A stretch of 40,916 bases of DNA. Source: Porticoccaceae bacterium (GTDB lineage: Bacteria; Pseudomonadota; Gammaproteobacteria; Pseudomonadales; Porticoccaceae). A program made the translations under genes and the position numbers. Location: assembly GCA_023228865.1 (NCBI GenBank), contig JALOAH010000040.1, positions 1 through 40,916 of the forward strand, read 5' to 3'. Below are positions 17,754 through 26,426 of this stretch, in pieces. Position 1 is the first letter of the stretch. Each line of letters opens with the position of its first letter. The notes below the pieces were generated by a model that saw only the letters and a program-made list of their open reading frames with translations, was not told the origin of the DNA and ran no database searches.

Positions 17754-18134
17754 AGTGAAATTTCCTCTACTATTTTTTATGGTTCTGTTTGCCAACGGTG
17801 TGCACTACATTAAGCGATTTCTTGTGCTTCAAACCCTGATGGATGAAGCCACAGACACTGTGTCAGCGGATTCGATTGTAGTCCAATTCAATGTGCTCGA
17901 ATACCGATTGACGCATTGCCTCGCAGATAAGACATCCCTCTCCGTGAATAGCTTCCACCTTGAGTGAGTAGAAGAAACTCTCAGCACAGGATCATCAGAC
18001 CCTATACTGAATTTGGTGGACAGGTAAAGGCTGTTGTCCAGCCCTAAGGGATGTCCAATGATGGCTTGCCGGCATGAGCTGGGTGATTCGAGTTAAAGGA
18101 CTCTGTATTTCGGGCAAGGACAAATCCATCCGCG
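17754..18134. other. Intergenic stretch, possible decayed mobile sequence
   Basis: No credible gene is visible here. A 70-codon frame on the plus strand (17755-17967) lacks a supported start and family motif. The piece around 18010-18110 (GGTGGACAGG and AGGGATGTCC) looks like scar sequence of the kind found at insertion-sequence ends, but no transposase fragment could be recognised. Confidence 0.3.
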
Positions 18135-18698
18135 TCAAACCTGGGGATTTTCTACAACCACCACTGCCATATCGGCAAGGCGACGGTATATGCGCCTGCG
18201 GCGCACCAGAGGCCACCAGCGGTAGAGGAAAATTTCCATAGGCCGCCACATGGCCACCCAGCCGCCAACCATTAAACCTTCACTGGGCAGGGCGGCAAAC
18301 CCACTGGCTGGCACATGATTTTCCAGAGCCCGGCTCATGCCCATGCAAAAACCGAGAAATAAAAGGCCAATCAGTAAACTGAGCCGCCCCTCCCGCATCA
18401 ACTGGCGGCGTTCGCTCTGACAAAACCTGGCGCGTTCACTGAAATAGTTGTGAATGGCCGCTTCAACGCGATTTCTTTCCTTGTCGTCGAAGGCGCCAGT
18501 CAACGTCAGCTCGAGACAAAAATCTCCACTGGCGGGATATTCAGCAGCCCAGTCAAAAATAAATGCCTCGGCGTCAGCATCGAGATCCCTGCCCACAAAA
18601 GGTGAGGGGTCCAGTGAATTGAACAACTGCTGGACGTTGTCCAAGCGCAGGCGTATAACATGGGTTTTGTGATCCCGTATTTTTGTTGCAATGTTCAT
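18135..18698 (-). CDS. Conserved-looking two-helix membrane protein, function unknown
   Basis: The 187-aa protein has a soluble N-terminal half (MNIATKIRDHKTHVIRLRLD, then FDWAAEYPASGDFCLELTL) and two hydrophobic helices at about residues 107-125 (LSLLIGLLFLGFCMGMSRAL) and 140-155, ending in a basic tail with WWPLVRRRRIYRRL. Topology suggests cytoplasmic ends and a short periplasmic loop. I recall similar unnamed proteins in other gammaproteobacteria but cannot give a family. The ATG at 18698 is chosen because the longer upstream frame lacks conserved character; AGAGAAGA upstream is a weak ribosome binding site. The gene is divergent from the first double-TetR regulator. Confidence 0.6.
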   Translation of the reverse strand: MNIATKIRDHKTHVIRLRLDNVQQLFNSLDPSPFVGRDLDADAEAFIFDWAAEYPASGDFCLELTLTGAFDDKERNRVEAAIHNYFSERARFCQSERRQLMREGRLSLLIGLLFLGFCMGMSRALENHVPASGFAALPSEGLMVGGWVAMWRPMEIFLYRWWPLVRRRRIYRRLADMAVVVVENPQV

Positions 18699-18840
18699 TG
18701 GCCAAATCTTCTCTGCCGAAGCCTTTATGTTTAAAAAACTGGAAGCAGCGGATAACTGCTTCATTTTCATTGACTGAAAAAATCGTTGTCGCTGACTCGA
18801 TTATTGTCAAGGGGGAATGCCCTGCTGTAAACCACCAGCG

Positions 18841-18912
18841 CAAAACACTCTGCCGAGCCGCTATAGCAGTTAAAAACCTTGATCCGCGAGGGTGCTGGTG
18901 CAATATGCGGTC
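18841..18912. mobile_element. MITE-like intergenic element, copy B (left end lost)
   Basis: CTGCCGAGC at 18850-18858, then a TTAAAAACCTTGATCCG block and GGTGCAATATGCGG at 18897-18910 reproduce the order and 47-bp spacing of copies A (1526 and 1573) and C (29316 and 29362). The left terminal repeat seen in copy A could not be found upstream, so this copy is degraded or truncated. Confidence 0.55.
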
Positions 18913-18950
18913 TAGCACTCTTTGAATTTGGTTTTGTCCTATAGCTGCGC

Positions 18951-19013
18951 CATCGCCAGCGGGGCTGACTCCTACAAATAATTTTTCGGTAGGCGCCTGC
19001 CCCGCAGGCGATG
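18951..19013. repeat. REP/BIME-like inverted repeat doublet
   Basis: Two 25-bp arms at 18951-18975 and 18989-19013 are inverted copies of each other, separated by 13 bp. Each contains CATCGCC and GCGGGGC blocks with CTAC at the inner edge, and they differ mainly in a central six-base stretch. The layout matches REP doublets of pseudomonads and enterics. It lies between MITE copy B and the promoter of the first double-TetR gene. Confidence 0.75.
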
Positions 19014-19045
19014 CCTGAAGATTGCCAAGGGCGGGCAATATCAAA

Positions 19046-19075
19046 TTGAAAGACGGGTAAAAACTACAGTAAAAT
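19046..19075 (+). promoter_or_regulatory. Probable promoter of first double-TetR gene
   Basis: TTGAAA at 19046-19051 and TAAAAT at 19070-19075 are separated by 18 bp. Transcription would begin near 19082, which favours the ATG at 19113 over an in-frame ATG at 19074 that lies inside the promoter. Confidence 0.45.
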
Positions 19076-19112
19076 GGCGCCATGCCTGCCGACAAACCTA
19101 AAGTGCTCCCCG

Positions 19113-20357
19113 ATGAATGATTCGCCCTCACTGCGCGATTCACTGATTGATAAAACCATTGCGGCCGTTGTCGAAACTGGTCTTGAAAGTGTCTCTCTTC
19201 GGGCTGTGGTCAATGCGGTCGGCTGTTCAACAACGGCTATTTTCGGCTACTTTGGCAATAAGTCGGGCTTGCTGCAGGCGTCCCTAAAACAAGCGCTGGA
19301 AGAAGACCGCCAATTTCTCGACGATTTCGCCCACCACACCAGGGGGCTTACCCTTGATCACCAGAGCTTTTCAGCGCTCCTCGCCTCCTACATAGAGTTG
19401 CGAGCGAAAACCCGGGCGGCATCATTCTGGTCTGAAGTAGTGTTCAAGTCCCGGCAATTTCCGGAGCCCGAAGCCAACGAGATCATTCGCAACTGGTACG
19501 AGATGCACCTTGTCTTTTGGCAGTCCAAACTTGAACAAAGCACCTGCAACGAGGATCTTGGCTCTGTTTTGGTGGCATACAGCGTTACAGAACAGGCCTA
19601 CTCTCTGGCGTTGCACACCAATCTGGAATATTTGCTGCTGCTCAGGGAATCCTGCTCGGCAATAACAGCAAAAAGTTTTGGCGCCCATCGCGACAGCGTC
19701 AGCAGCCAGGTTTGGATCTGGCTCGAAAGCGGCTCCCCCAGGTTTTCCATAGAACCCACCCAAGCTCGCAACCCTCTTTGCCAGCGGCTCCTGGATCAGG
19801 CGGCAAAACACATTATTCTTCAGGGCGTAGACAAGGCTAATATCGCCAAAATTGCCAAAGACGCCGGCACGTCCAGCGCCATGGTGCTTTATCATTTTGG
19901 CACTATGGCCGCTTTTACCAATGAAGCCATATGGAAAGCCATCGTCCTCAAGGTTCCCGAAGAGATGATTCCGGTAATCAAAAATGGCCACAGCCAAAAG
20001 CCGCCCGACTCCTGGGTCGATGTGGTTAGAGGATTGGTGAACAGGCCTGTTGGCAGTAAAAGTACCTACAAGAATTTTTACCTCAAAGTGGCAAGAATTA
20101 TTGGCCAGACATCGTTATTGTGTCAACATAACCCCGAACTCAAACCCCTTATCGATCAGCTTCGTATTAACGAAGGCGTCTCCATCCACCACATATATAA
20201 AAACTTTGCCAAAGACGGCGGGGAAATTGGCCGCTCCACGTCTGGTATTTTTGGCCTGTGGCTGAAAGGGCAAGTCATTATTGACGATATTTTTAGTCAT
20301 AGCTGTGAACAAACCGAAGCAAAAATAATGGCTGCCGTGTCAAAATTAACCTTTTGA
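19113..20357 (+). CDS. Transcriptional regulator with two fused TetR-type units (paralogue 1)
   Basis: The 414-aa protein holds two TetR-like units in tandem, about twice the usual 190-220 aa. The first helix-turn-helix spans about residues 5-60 (SLRAVVNAVGCSTTAIFGYF and GNKSGLLQASL). After a helical ligand-domain-like region a second begins near 218 (LLDQAAKHIILQGVDKANIA, then GTSSAMVLYHFG and TNEAIWKAIV) with its own C-terminal helical part. A full-length paralogue lies at 30881-32131. TetR proteins normally act as dimers that release DNA when a ligand binds; here one chain may serve as an intramolecular dimer. The inducer is unknown. The second unit's recognition helix is more diverged from the TetR consensus than the first. 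No strong ribosome binding site is seen before the ATG. Confidence 0.85.
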   Translation: MNDSPSLRDSLIDKTIAAVVETGLESVSLRAVVNAVGCSTTAIFGYFGNKSGLLQASLKQALEEDRQFLDDFAHHTRGLTLDHQSFSALLASYIELRAKTRAASFWSEVVFKSRQFPEPEANEIIRNWYEMHLVFWQSKLEQSTCNEDLGSVLVAYSVTEQAYSLALHTNLEYLLLLRESCSAITAKSFGAHRDSVSSQVWIWLESGSPRFSIEPTQARNPLCQRLLDQAAKHIILQGVDKANIAKIAKDAGTSSAMVLYHFGTMAAFTNEAIWKAIVLKVPEEMIPVIKNGHSQKPPDSWVDVVRGLVNRPVGSKSTYKNFYLKVARIIGQTSLLCQHNPELKPLIDQLRINEGVSIHHIYKNFAKDGGEIGRSTSGIFGLWLKGQVIIDDIFSHSCEQTEAKIMAAVSKLTF

Positions 20358-20509
20358 GTCAAAGGGTTGAACAGAAAACCAACAACCGGGCACAGAGGAC
20401 ATGGCAGGCAAAACTACAGGCGCGCAGCTGCGCTGCCATCAATGAATTGCCTTTGACCACTTATCCGTCTATGATCGACGGCTCCCCACAAGAGGCCTAA
20501 TACAACTTC

Positions 20510-21532
20510 ATGAGTTTGCTCATAGCGTTTGCCGTATTGTCCATAGGTGTTTCCTTTTTTTGCTCAATTCTTGAAGCCGCATTATTGTCTCTAACGCCAA
20601 GCTACATCGCCAAACTGCGTCTCGAAAACCAGAAACTCCACGATCAGCTCGCCACGCTCAAAGACAGCATCGATCAACCCCTGGCCGCCATTCTCACCCT
20701 CAACACTGTGGCTCATACGGTGGGCGCCACTGGCGTGGGTGCACAGGTTGCCGTTATTTTCGGTGATGGCTATCTGGGCATTGCCTCTGCCATTATGACT
20801 ATTTTGATACTGGTGCTCTCCGAGATCGTGCCCAAAACCATCGGCGCCCGCTATTGGCAATGGCTTTCCCCCATACTCCCCGTCACCCTTAACGGTATGA
20901 TTTTCCTGCTCAGGCCATTCATTTGGGTGTCAGACCAGATAATGAAATTATTTGGCGGCTCTCCCCCGGAGCACGATCTCAGACAGGAAATTAAAGCGCT
21001 TTCCGTGCTTGGCCGAGAGTTGAACAAACTGGATGAGGATGAACAACGGGTTATCGCCAACATTCTTGATTTACATGAAATTCGCGTGCGGGACATCATG
21101 ACGCCGAGAATAGTCTGTGAGTATGTGGCGCCAGATACAGAAATTGCCGATTTTGCCAAACGGGCAAAGGAGAGCCAGTTTTCCCGCTACCCGGTGATCG
21201 ATAAAAACGAAGCGCCTCTGGGCATGCTATTTCTACGCGATATTATCATTGCCCACGAGGGGCAAACCATAGAAGCCATTATGAAGCCTGTTACCATAGT
21301 CAATGACCAGGTGAATGCTGAAAGCCTGATGAGTCAGTTTATGAAGGAACGGCAACACATGTTTCTTGTTTACGACGAATACGGCAGCTGGCAGGGTTTG
21401 GTGACCATGGAAGATGTTCTTGAGACCATTATTGGCAAGCCCATCATGGACGAAACTGACGACATCCCTAATATGCGCCGCCATGCCAAATTGCGCTGGA
21501 AACATCGCCTGAAAAATCTTGAAGAGAAATAA
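20510..21532 (+). CDS. CNNM/CorC-type membrane protein with CBS pair
   Basis: The 340-aa protein has a CNNM transmembrane domain (helices at about 1-22, 60-80, 86-108, 120-145; EAALLSLTPSYI and LSEIVPKTIGARYW are typical) followed by a CBS-domain pair from about residue 195 (VRDIMTPRIVCEYV, FSRYPVIDKNEAPLGML, MFLVYDEYGSWQGLVTMEDV). Such proteins are linked to Mg2+/Co2+ efflux or sensing through nucleotide binding by the CBS pair. It lacks the extra C-terminal CorC_HlyC domain, so it is a short member. ATG 20510 starts directly at helix 1. It is convergent with the secreted-protein operon, separated by a palindromic repeat element. Confidence 0.88.
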   Translation: MSLLIAFAVLSIGVSFFCSILEAALLSLTPSYIAKLRLENQKLHDQLATLKDSIDQPLAAILTLNTVAHTVGATGVGAQVAVIFGDGYLGIASAIMTILILVLSEIVPKTIGARYWQWLSPILPVTLNGMIFLLRPFIWVSDQIMKLFGGSPPEHDLRQEIKALSVLGRELNKLDEDEQRVIANILDLHEIRVRDIMTPRIVCEYVAPDTEIADFAKRAKESQFSRYPVIDKNEAPLGMLFLRDIIIAHEGQTIEAIMKPVTIVNDQVNAESLMSQFMKERQHMFLVYDEYGSWQGLVTMEDVLETIIGKPIMDETDDIPNMRRHAKLRWKHRLKNLEEK

Positions 21533-21570
21533 CTGAAAGGACAAACACCGTTTAGGGAAACTCTGTTTTC

Positions 21571-21813
21571 GTCACTCCCGCGCAGGCGAACTAATGTCCG
21601 GAATAAATGTAGACTGCTTGCCTTAATCATGAAATATAAAGGAGTTTGAGTCATGCTCGGCACATGAAGACTTAAACGACAACCGTCGTTCCTGGGTAGG
21701 TAAGGATTGCTGCCTACGCAGAAATGACGACGTGAAATATTCCGGACAGCAGTGCGCGCAGGCGGGAGTCCAGGAAAATGTATCGATTAAGATTCCCACC
21801 TGCGCGGCAATGA
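21571..21813. repeat. Nested palindromic intergenic repeat (MITE/REP-like)
   Basis: This non-coding stretch has layered inverted repeats. ACTCCCGC at 21574-21581 pairs with GCGGGAGT at 21762-21769. TGTCCGGAATA at 21595-21605 is the exact reverse complement of TATTCCGGACA at 21738-21748. Inside, CGTCGTTCCTGGGTAGG (21684-21700) pairs imperfectly with the stretch at 21713-21732, and AACGAC/GTCGTT forms a small hairpin at 21675-21690. A further partial arm (GATTCCCACCTGCGCGGCAA) lies at 21791-21810. The CGCGCAGGCGGGA core resembles widespread intergenic repeats of proteobacteria. It may also help terminate both convergent transcripts. Confidence 0.7.
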
Positions 21814-21886
21814 TATTAAGGTTTATTGTCCAACTGGCGACCTAACTCTTTTTAAGAGGCAAATCGTCAGGGATAACAAATTCTGC

Positions 21887-22327
21887 TCAATCTTCCCAAT
21901 AATGAACAATCTCTATGGGCATGCCCAACTGCTTGAACACATGCACTTGATCCGAATGAACAGCTTCCCAGATAATTTTTTTATCATCATTATATATCTG
22001 GTATGACATGCCATTTGTCTCCAGGGTTTTACCGTTAGTGGGTACGCCAAAAAAACTTTGCGTGTGACTGGCTCGCCAGTTGAACTGCCACATGCAGGTG
22101 TTACCTGAAACCTTGAAGTCAGCCACTTCAAATTCGTGAATCCCCATACCGTTATCGGGATCCCTATTGGCAAAAACCTGAAACATGCGTTTGAGTTTTG
22201 CCTTGTCATTGACAACATGATGCTCAAGGGGATAGTCATGAAACTCAAACTCATCCGCATAAAATTTTTCAACGGCATCGTTATCAATAAAGGATTGTAA
22301 TAAAGCGTCCAGCCACTGCTTGTTCAT
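21887..22327 (-). CDS. NTF2/SnoaL-like protein
   Basis: The 146-aa cytosolic protein has the NTF2-like fold signature: an N-terminal helix pair (MNKQWLDALLQSFIDNDAVE), YADEFEFHDYPLEHH, and a central beta sheet (CMWQFNWRASHTQSFFGVPT, then TNGMSYQIYNDDKKIIWEAV). SnoaL-like members include polyketide cyclases, ketosteroid isomerase-like enzymes and hydrolases acting on small hydrophobic substrates; the reaction here is not determined. Aspartate and histidine residues in the pocket-forming segments are compatible with catalysis. The start has a strong AGGAGGT a few bases upstream. It is the last gene of a four-gene operon, 18 bp after the DUF2834 gene. Confidence 0.75.
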   Translation of the reverse strand: MNKQWLDALLQSFIDNDAVEKFYADEFEFHDYPLEHHVVNDKAKLKRMFQVFANRDPDNGMGIHEFEVADFKVSGNTCMWQFNWRASHTQSFFGVPTNGKTLETNGMSYQIYNDDKKIIWEAVHSDQVHVFKQLGMPIEIVHYWED

Positions 22328-22345
22328 GGTACCTCCTGGGGTAAA

Positions 22346-22708
22346 TTAATTAACAGCTTTGTTTTGCAATGATTTCAAATATCTTTCTCTGGCAATCAAG
22401 TAAACCGGGAAGGTAAAGCAGACACCCAGATAAGAAACAGCAATCCAGAAAGCGCCCCATTTTTTACCCAGGCCTATTTTGACGCAGTCCGAGAATACCC
22501 AGACTATAAAAACCATCCAGGCAGAAAAAATATCAACAGTTAAAAATTGCGCACCGGGATTCCCGGTATTGAAGGCATCAATAAACATTGCCAACGGATT
22601 TGAAACATCGCCGCCCTCCTTCATCCATTGAATGCCATAGCTCCAGGTAATCACCAGGGAAACCACTGCAATAATCAGGTAATATAAATGTCTAATGTTC
22701 ATACTCAT
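22346..22708 (-). CDS. DUF2834-like membrane protein
   Basis: The 120-aa protein has three to four hydrophobic helices (about 6-27, 52-72, 78-105) separated by short loops, with VDIFSAWMVFIVWVFSDCVK and the following LGKKWGAFWIAVSYLG resembling DUF2834, an uncharacterised small membrane family. The PGAQFLTVD loop before the second helix is characteristic. The ATG at 22708 has GGAG ten bases upstream; an ATG two codons later is also possible. It lies 29 bp downstream of the secreted-protein gene and 18 bp upstream of the NTF2-like gene, so all are likely one transcript. Confidence 0.7.
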   Translation of the reverse strand: MSMNIRHLYYLIIAVVSLVITWSYGIQWMKEGGDVSNPLAMFIDAFNTGNPGAQFLTVDIFSAWMVFIVWVFSDCVKIGLGKKWGAFWIAVSYLGVCFTFPVYLIARERYLKSLQNKAVN

Positions 22709-22737
22709 AATTTTATCGCTCCGTTATTTTGTTTAGG

Positions 22738-24501
22738 TTACTTTTTACAGGAAGAACTGTTGAGATTTTTTAACTTATAAAACATATAGCCCGCATTATC
22801 GCCAATATTTGAATCGCTTGAGGTGCCCACATAAAGATTGCCATCAATCACTTCAAAGTTACGAAACCCGTTATTGTGGGAATTACCCATACCATTGCGG
22901 GTTATAACCGTTGGCGGATTTTCAGCATCTTCGAAAACAACCATATCCCCTCCGGCCACATAGCCTCTGCCCTGGATTATTTCAAAGATATCGTGCAACA
23001 AGAAATTATATTCCGGCCTTGAATATTTGCTGTGAAGCGCATAATCCTCAACACCACCAGAGTAATCAAAGGTGCCGAGAAAAAGCCGGTCGCAAAATAC
23101 TGTACTAGTCCATGTGTAGTTATTGGTTGCATATCCGAGACCGGCGGAACCAAATTCAGGCTTTAATTCCCATTTGTTTTTTTTCATAACCCAGGATTTG
23201 CTTGAGCGATCAAACACAGGAAGATACTCGTTGCCGTACAGCATCTCTGTTTTTGTACGATTCTCCTTATCAATGGCAGTTTTAAAAAAATGGCCGCTTC
23301 TGGCGAAAGTTGCATTGAGAAGTTGTTTTCGCGATTCAGGATTTTCTTCCAAAGCCTTCTCCATCAAAAAATAGGCTCTGGTGTATGCTGTGCCCAGCTC
23401 CATGGTTCCCCAGTAGACATCGCCCTTGTAAACAGATAAGGCGCCACCACCCAATGTAGTCCCCATAAAATCATCGGGGTCAAAATCCTTGAGCATCAGC
23501 AATGGATACATAACTCCTGAATTTTCTGCAGTAAAACCCTGACGGGGTAAAGGGCTGCTAATAATCAAGCCACCGGAAGTGTCTTTGGCAGGAAAACTGC
23601 TCCAGGTAGTGGCGACTATTTTATCCTCACCACCTTCAGGCTTATAAACCTCAAACTCACCGATAAAGCCGTAATCACTACTATCGATCACGATATCAAA
23701 GCCTTGATAGGTTCTGGCCTTGGGAAAAACATTGTCAGCATTGCCTGTCCAGCGCAATAAATAGGCTTTTCCTGTGTGGCTGGCAGCGCTCACATACATG
23801 CCACTGCCGCCGTCAGGATGTTCAAGAACATGCATCTTTCTTATTTCATCGAGATTATCAAAGTAGGAAACGCCCAGGTATTCTTTTGTGTCACCGTTAA
23901 AGGCAAATATTTTTATGCCATCAAAATAGTATTCATTTTCTTCAAACGCGCCGCCTGTCACCGGCTTTGACGACGTCAGGCCACCGATAAAAACAGTATT
24001 TCCAGATGTCACTGCTGCACGCACGGCGACAACATTTTTCCAGTCCTCAGCAAACTGTTCATTATCCGTTTTGTAGACGGACAGGCGCTTGGCTTTTGTA
24101 TCATAGTTGTACAAAACCGGTTTTCTTTCATTATCAGAGATACCGCAGGCATTGGCCGGGCTCAAATGGTTATAGACATCCACATTGTCTTTAGTGGGAT
24201 TGGGAAGACCGGCAAGATTTAACCAAACGCTGCACCAACCGTTTACAAAAGCGCCATACCAGATTTCATCTTTGTAGGTGGTCACACCCCAGGCGTAGGT
24301 TCCATTTCTTTTGCCAATACCGCCCTCCTTGGGGTGATCAAATGAATAGGGGTCGTAATGATTTTTCGAGTCATTCAGGCTGTAGAAAGTTTCATCCACA
24401 GGCGCCTGAAAAACTTTTTCCCAGCTATAGGTATCGGCGATAGCCATAGAAATATTGGCCAGCACAGACACGAAAAAAGCACTTATTTTTAACAATCTCA
24501 T
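22738..24501 (-). CDS. Secreted propeller-like protein, paralogue 2 (unknown family)
   Basis: The 587-aa protein starts with a signal peptide (MRLLKISAFFVSVLANISMA, cleavage near AIA-DT). The mature part opens SWEKVFQAPVDETFYS and repeats short strand motifs of the type xLyxGT throughout (EIWYGAFVNGWC, DRLFLGTFDYSGG, GNLYVGTSSDSN), suggesting a beta-propeller. Two cysteines (GWCSVW and NACGIS) are shared with the upstream paralogue and may form a disulphide. Other shared landmarks are HPDGGSGMYVSAA, YLLRWTG, FDPDDF, MLYGNEYLP and TNNYTW. I do not recognise the family or any catalytic motif. ATG 24501 has GAGGTG eight bases upstream. It is 100 bp after paralogue 1, evidently a tandem duplication. 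Base composition is richer in A+T than the core genes. Confidence 0.8.
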   Translation of the reverse strand: MRLLKISAFFVSVLANISMAIADTYSWEKVFQAPVDETFYSLNDSKNHYDPYSFDHPKEGGIGKRNGTYAWGVTTYKDEIWYGAFVNGWCSVWLNLAGLPNPTKDNVDVYNHLSPANACGISDNERKPVLYNYDTKAKRLSVYKTDNEQFAEDWKNVVAVRAAVTSGNTVFIGGLTSSKPVTGGAFEENEYYFDGIKIFAFNGDTKEYLGVSYFDNLDEIRKMHVLEHPDGGSGMYVSAASHTGKAYLLRWTGNADNVFPKARTYQGFDIVIDSSDYGFIGEFEVYKPEGGEDKIVATTWSSFPAKDTSGGLIISSPLPRQGFTAENSGVMYPLLMLKDFDPDDFMGTTLGGGALSVYKGDVYWGTMELGTAYTRAYFLMEKALEENPESRKQLLNATFARSGHFFKTAIDKENRTKTEMLYGNEYLPVFDRSSKSWVMKKNKWELKPEFGSAGLGYATNNYTWTSTVFCDRLFLGTFDYSGGVEDYALHSKYSRPEYNFLLHDIFEIIQGRGYVAGGDMVVFEDAENPPTVITRNGMGNSHNNGFRNFEVIDGNLYVGTSSDSNIGDNAGYMFYKLKNLNSSSCKK

Positions 24502-24601
24502 AAACCACACCTCACATCTAACTCCGGAAAGAGCACGTACAGGGACGGGCATCAGAGTTTTGAAACACTTATTTTCCATTGCTGACTATAGCAATGAATA
24601 T

Positions 24602-26380
24602 CTATTGACCATCATTGATATTAAAGCGGTAAATCGCGTATCCGGCATTTTTACCAATATTGGCCTCACTGGAGGTACCAATATAAAGATCGCCATTGAC
24701 CTCGACAAAAGTTCTGAAGCCGTTATTATTTTCGTTACCAAAACCATCACTAGAGAGAACTTTTACTGGCATTTCAGGATCTTCAAGAACAATAAGGTCG
24801 CCACCACCCACATAGCCACGCTCCTGGGCAACTCGATACGCGGTATGAATAAAGAATTCCTGCCCCTCTTCATCGTAAGGGGTATTATGGATATAATCTT
24901 CAAGCCCACCGGAATAGTCCATGGTGCCAATAAACAGTCGGTCTTTATAGACAAAGCTTTTCCAGGTGTAATTATTGGTACCAAAACCAAACCCCGCATT
25001 GCCATGAACCGGTTTTAAAGCCATTTTATTGCGGCGCATTTCCCATTTTTTACTTTTCTCATTGTATGCAGGCAAGTATTCATTGCCATATAGCATTCTT
25101 ACTTGAGGGGCATCCAGATCAGCGAGATCAATTTCAAAAAGGTGGGCTGCACGGGAGTATGTGGCCTTCACCAACTGCTCCTGGGATTCTTTTGACTCCG
25201 CTAATGTTTTTTCATATTGATAGTAATCCCGCGCATAGGAGTTACCAATCATCATGGTGCCAAAATAAAATTTCCCCCTGTATTCAGACAGAAGACCGCC
25301 ACCCCAGATATAGCCAAACAGCTTGTCAGGATCAAAATCCTCGAGCATAAAAACAGGTTTAGTGGTTGCAGGTTTCGATTTTGAAAAACCACTTTCAGGC
25401 ATGGGGCTGGTAACAATCAAGCCTCCTGATTTTTTATGGGCAGGCCAACTGTGCCAGGTGCTGAATGCCAGGCGATAACTGCCATCTTTGGTAGAAAAGG
25501 GCACGATTTCGCCAATCAATCCATACCCGGAATTGTCAATAACAATATCGAAGCCTGCAAATTTTTTGTTTTCAGTGGCGGGAAATGGGTTTTCTTTAGT
25601 CCCTGTCCAACGCATCAAATAAGATTCGCCGCCTCTGTTAGACGCGGCCAGGTAAAGCCCCTGGGTGCCGTCAGGATGTTCTACGGTTTTTAATTCACGA
25701 ATTTCATTGAGGCCATCGAGAAGCACTGATCCCAGGTATTTTCGAGTCTTGACATCTATTGCAAATATGCGCGTGCCATCCCAAAAATATTCATCGGCCT
25801 CATTGGACATATGTTCGCTTGGCTTTATATTTTCGGCGACAAGACCCGCAACGAAAATAATGCCATTAATATTACCTGCGCCCCTGATCGCTTTGACGCC
25901 ATCCCAGTACTGGTTAAATTCCTGATCGCTGTTACTGTATATTTCAAGATCGTCAGTTTTGGTGTTGAAAATATAGAGTTCGGGCTTGCGGTTATTATCA
26001 GGTATGCTGCAGGCATTTATTTTGCTGCTGTAATTATAGAGATGCTTGCTCTGCTCGTTTCTTGCTGGCAGTCCGGCGTGGTATAGCCAGATATCACACC
26101 AACCATTGATAAATGCGCCGTACCAAATTTCATCACCAACATTGGTGACTCCCCAGGCATAACCGCCGTTACGCTTTTCAATACTTCCAGGCAGGGGGTG
26201 CTTGTTTGAATGGGGGTCGTAGAGATTTCGCGGGTCGCCAGGGCCAAAATAGGATTCGTCAACCGGCGCCTGAACAACCTTTTCCCAGGCATAGTCATCC
26301 GCATAAGTGAGATTCGAACCCAGGGGCGCCAGAGCCAATATGGCGAAAATTCCCAAGCGTTTATAGTGTTTACTTAGCAT
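24602..26380 (-). CDS. Secreted propeller-like protein, paralogue 1 (unknown family)
   Basis: The 592-aa protein has an N-terminal signal peptide (LGIFAILALAPLGSNLTYAD) and opens its mature part AWEKVVQAPVDESYFGPGD. It is alignable end to end with the next gene: KRNGGYAWGV, EIWYGAFINGWCDIW, NACSIPDNNRKPELY, HPDGTQGLYLAAS, YLMRWTG, FDIVIDNSGYG, FDPDKLF, RMLYGNEYLPAYN, TNNYTW, DRLFIGTMDYSGG and GDLYIGTSSEANIG. The repeated strand-plus-GT pattern suggests a periplasmic or extracellular beta-propeller that binds a ligand or partner; no enzyme motif is seen. AAGGT seven bases upstream supports ATG 26380. It is the first gene of the four-gene operon. A terminator separates it from the TonB receptor gene upstream. 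Confidence 0.8.
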   Translation of the reverse strand: MLSKHYKRLGIFAILALAPLGSNLTYADDYAWEKVVQAPVDESYFGPGDPRNLYDPHSNKHPLPGSIEKRNGGYAWGVTNVGDEIWYGAFINGWCDIWLYHAGLPARNEQSKHLYNYSSKINACSIPDNNRKPELYIFNTKTDDLEIYSNSDQEFNQYWDGVKAIRGAGNINGIIFVAGLVAENIKPSEHMSNEADEYFWDGTRIFAIDVKTRKYLGSVLLDGLNEIRELKTVEHPDGTQGLYLAASNRGGESYLMRWTGTKENPFPATENKKFAGFDIVIDNSGYGLIGEIVPFSTKDGSYRLAFSTWHSWPAHKKSGGLIVTSPMPESGFSKSKPATTKPVFMLEDFDPDKLFGYIWGGGLLSEYRGKFYFGTMMIGNSYARDYYQYEKTLAESKESQEQLVKATYSRAAHLFEIDLADLDAPQVRMLYGNEYLPAYNEKSKKWEMRRNKMALKPVHGNAGFGFGTNNYTWKSFVYKDRLFIGTMDYSGGLEDYIHNTPYDEEGQEFFIHTAYRVAQERGYVGGGDLIVLEDPEMPVKVLSSDGFGNENNNGFRTFVEVNGDLYIGTSSEANIGKNAGYAIYRFNINDGQ

Positions 26381-26426
26381 AGTCTGACCTTTTAATCAGG
26401 AGATGGTTTTCAGCGCAATCTGGCTA

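Noticed and set aside
18001..18110. Possible insertion-sequence remnant
   Set aside because: Some GGTGGACAGG-type pieces look like IS ends, but no inverted-repeat pair or transposase fragment could be shown.
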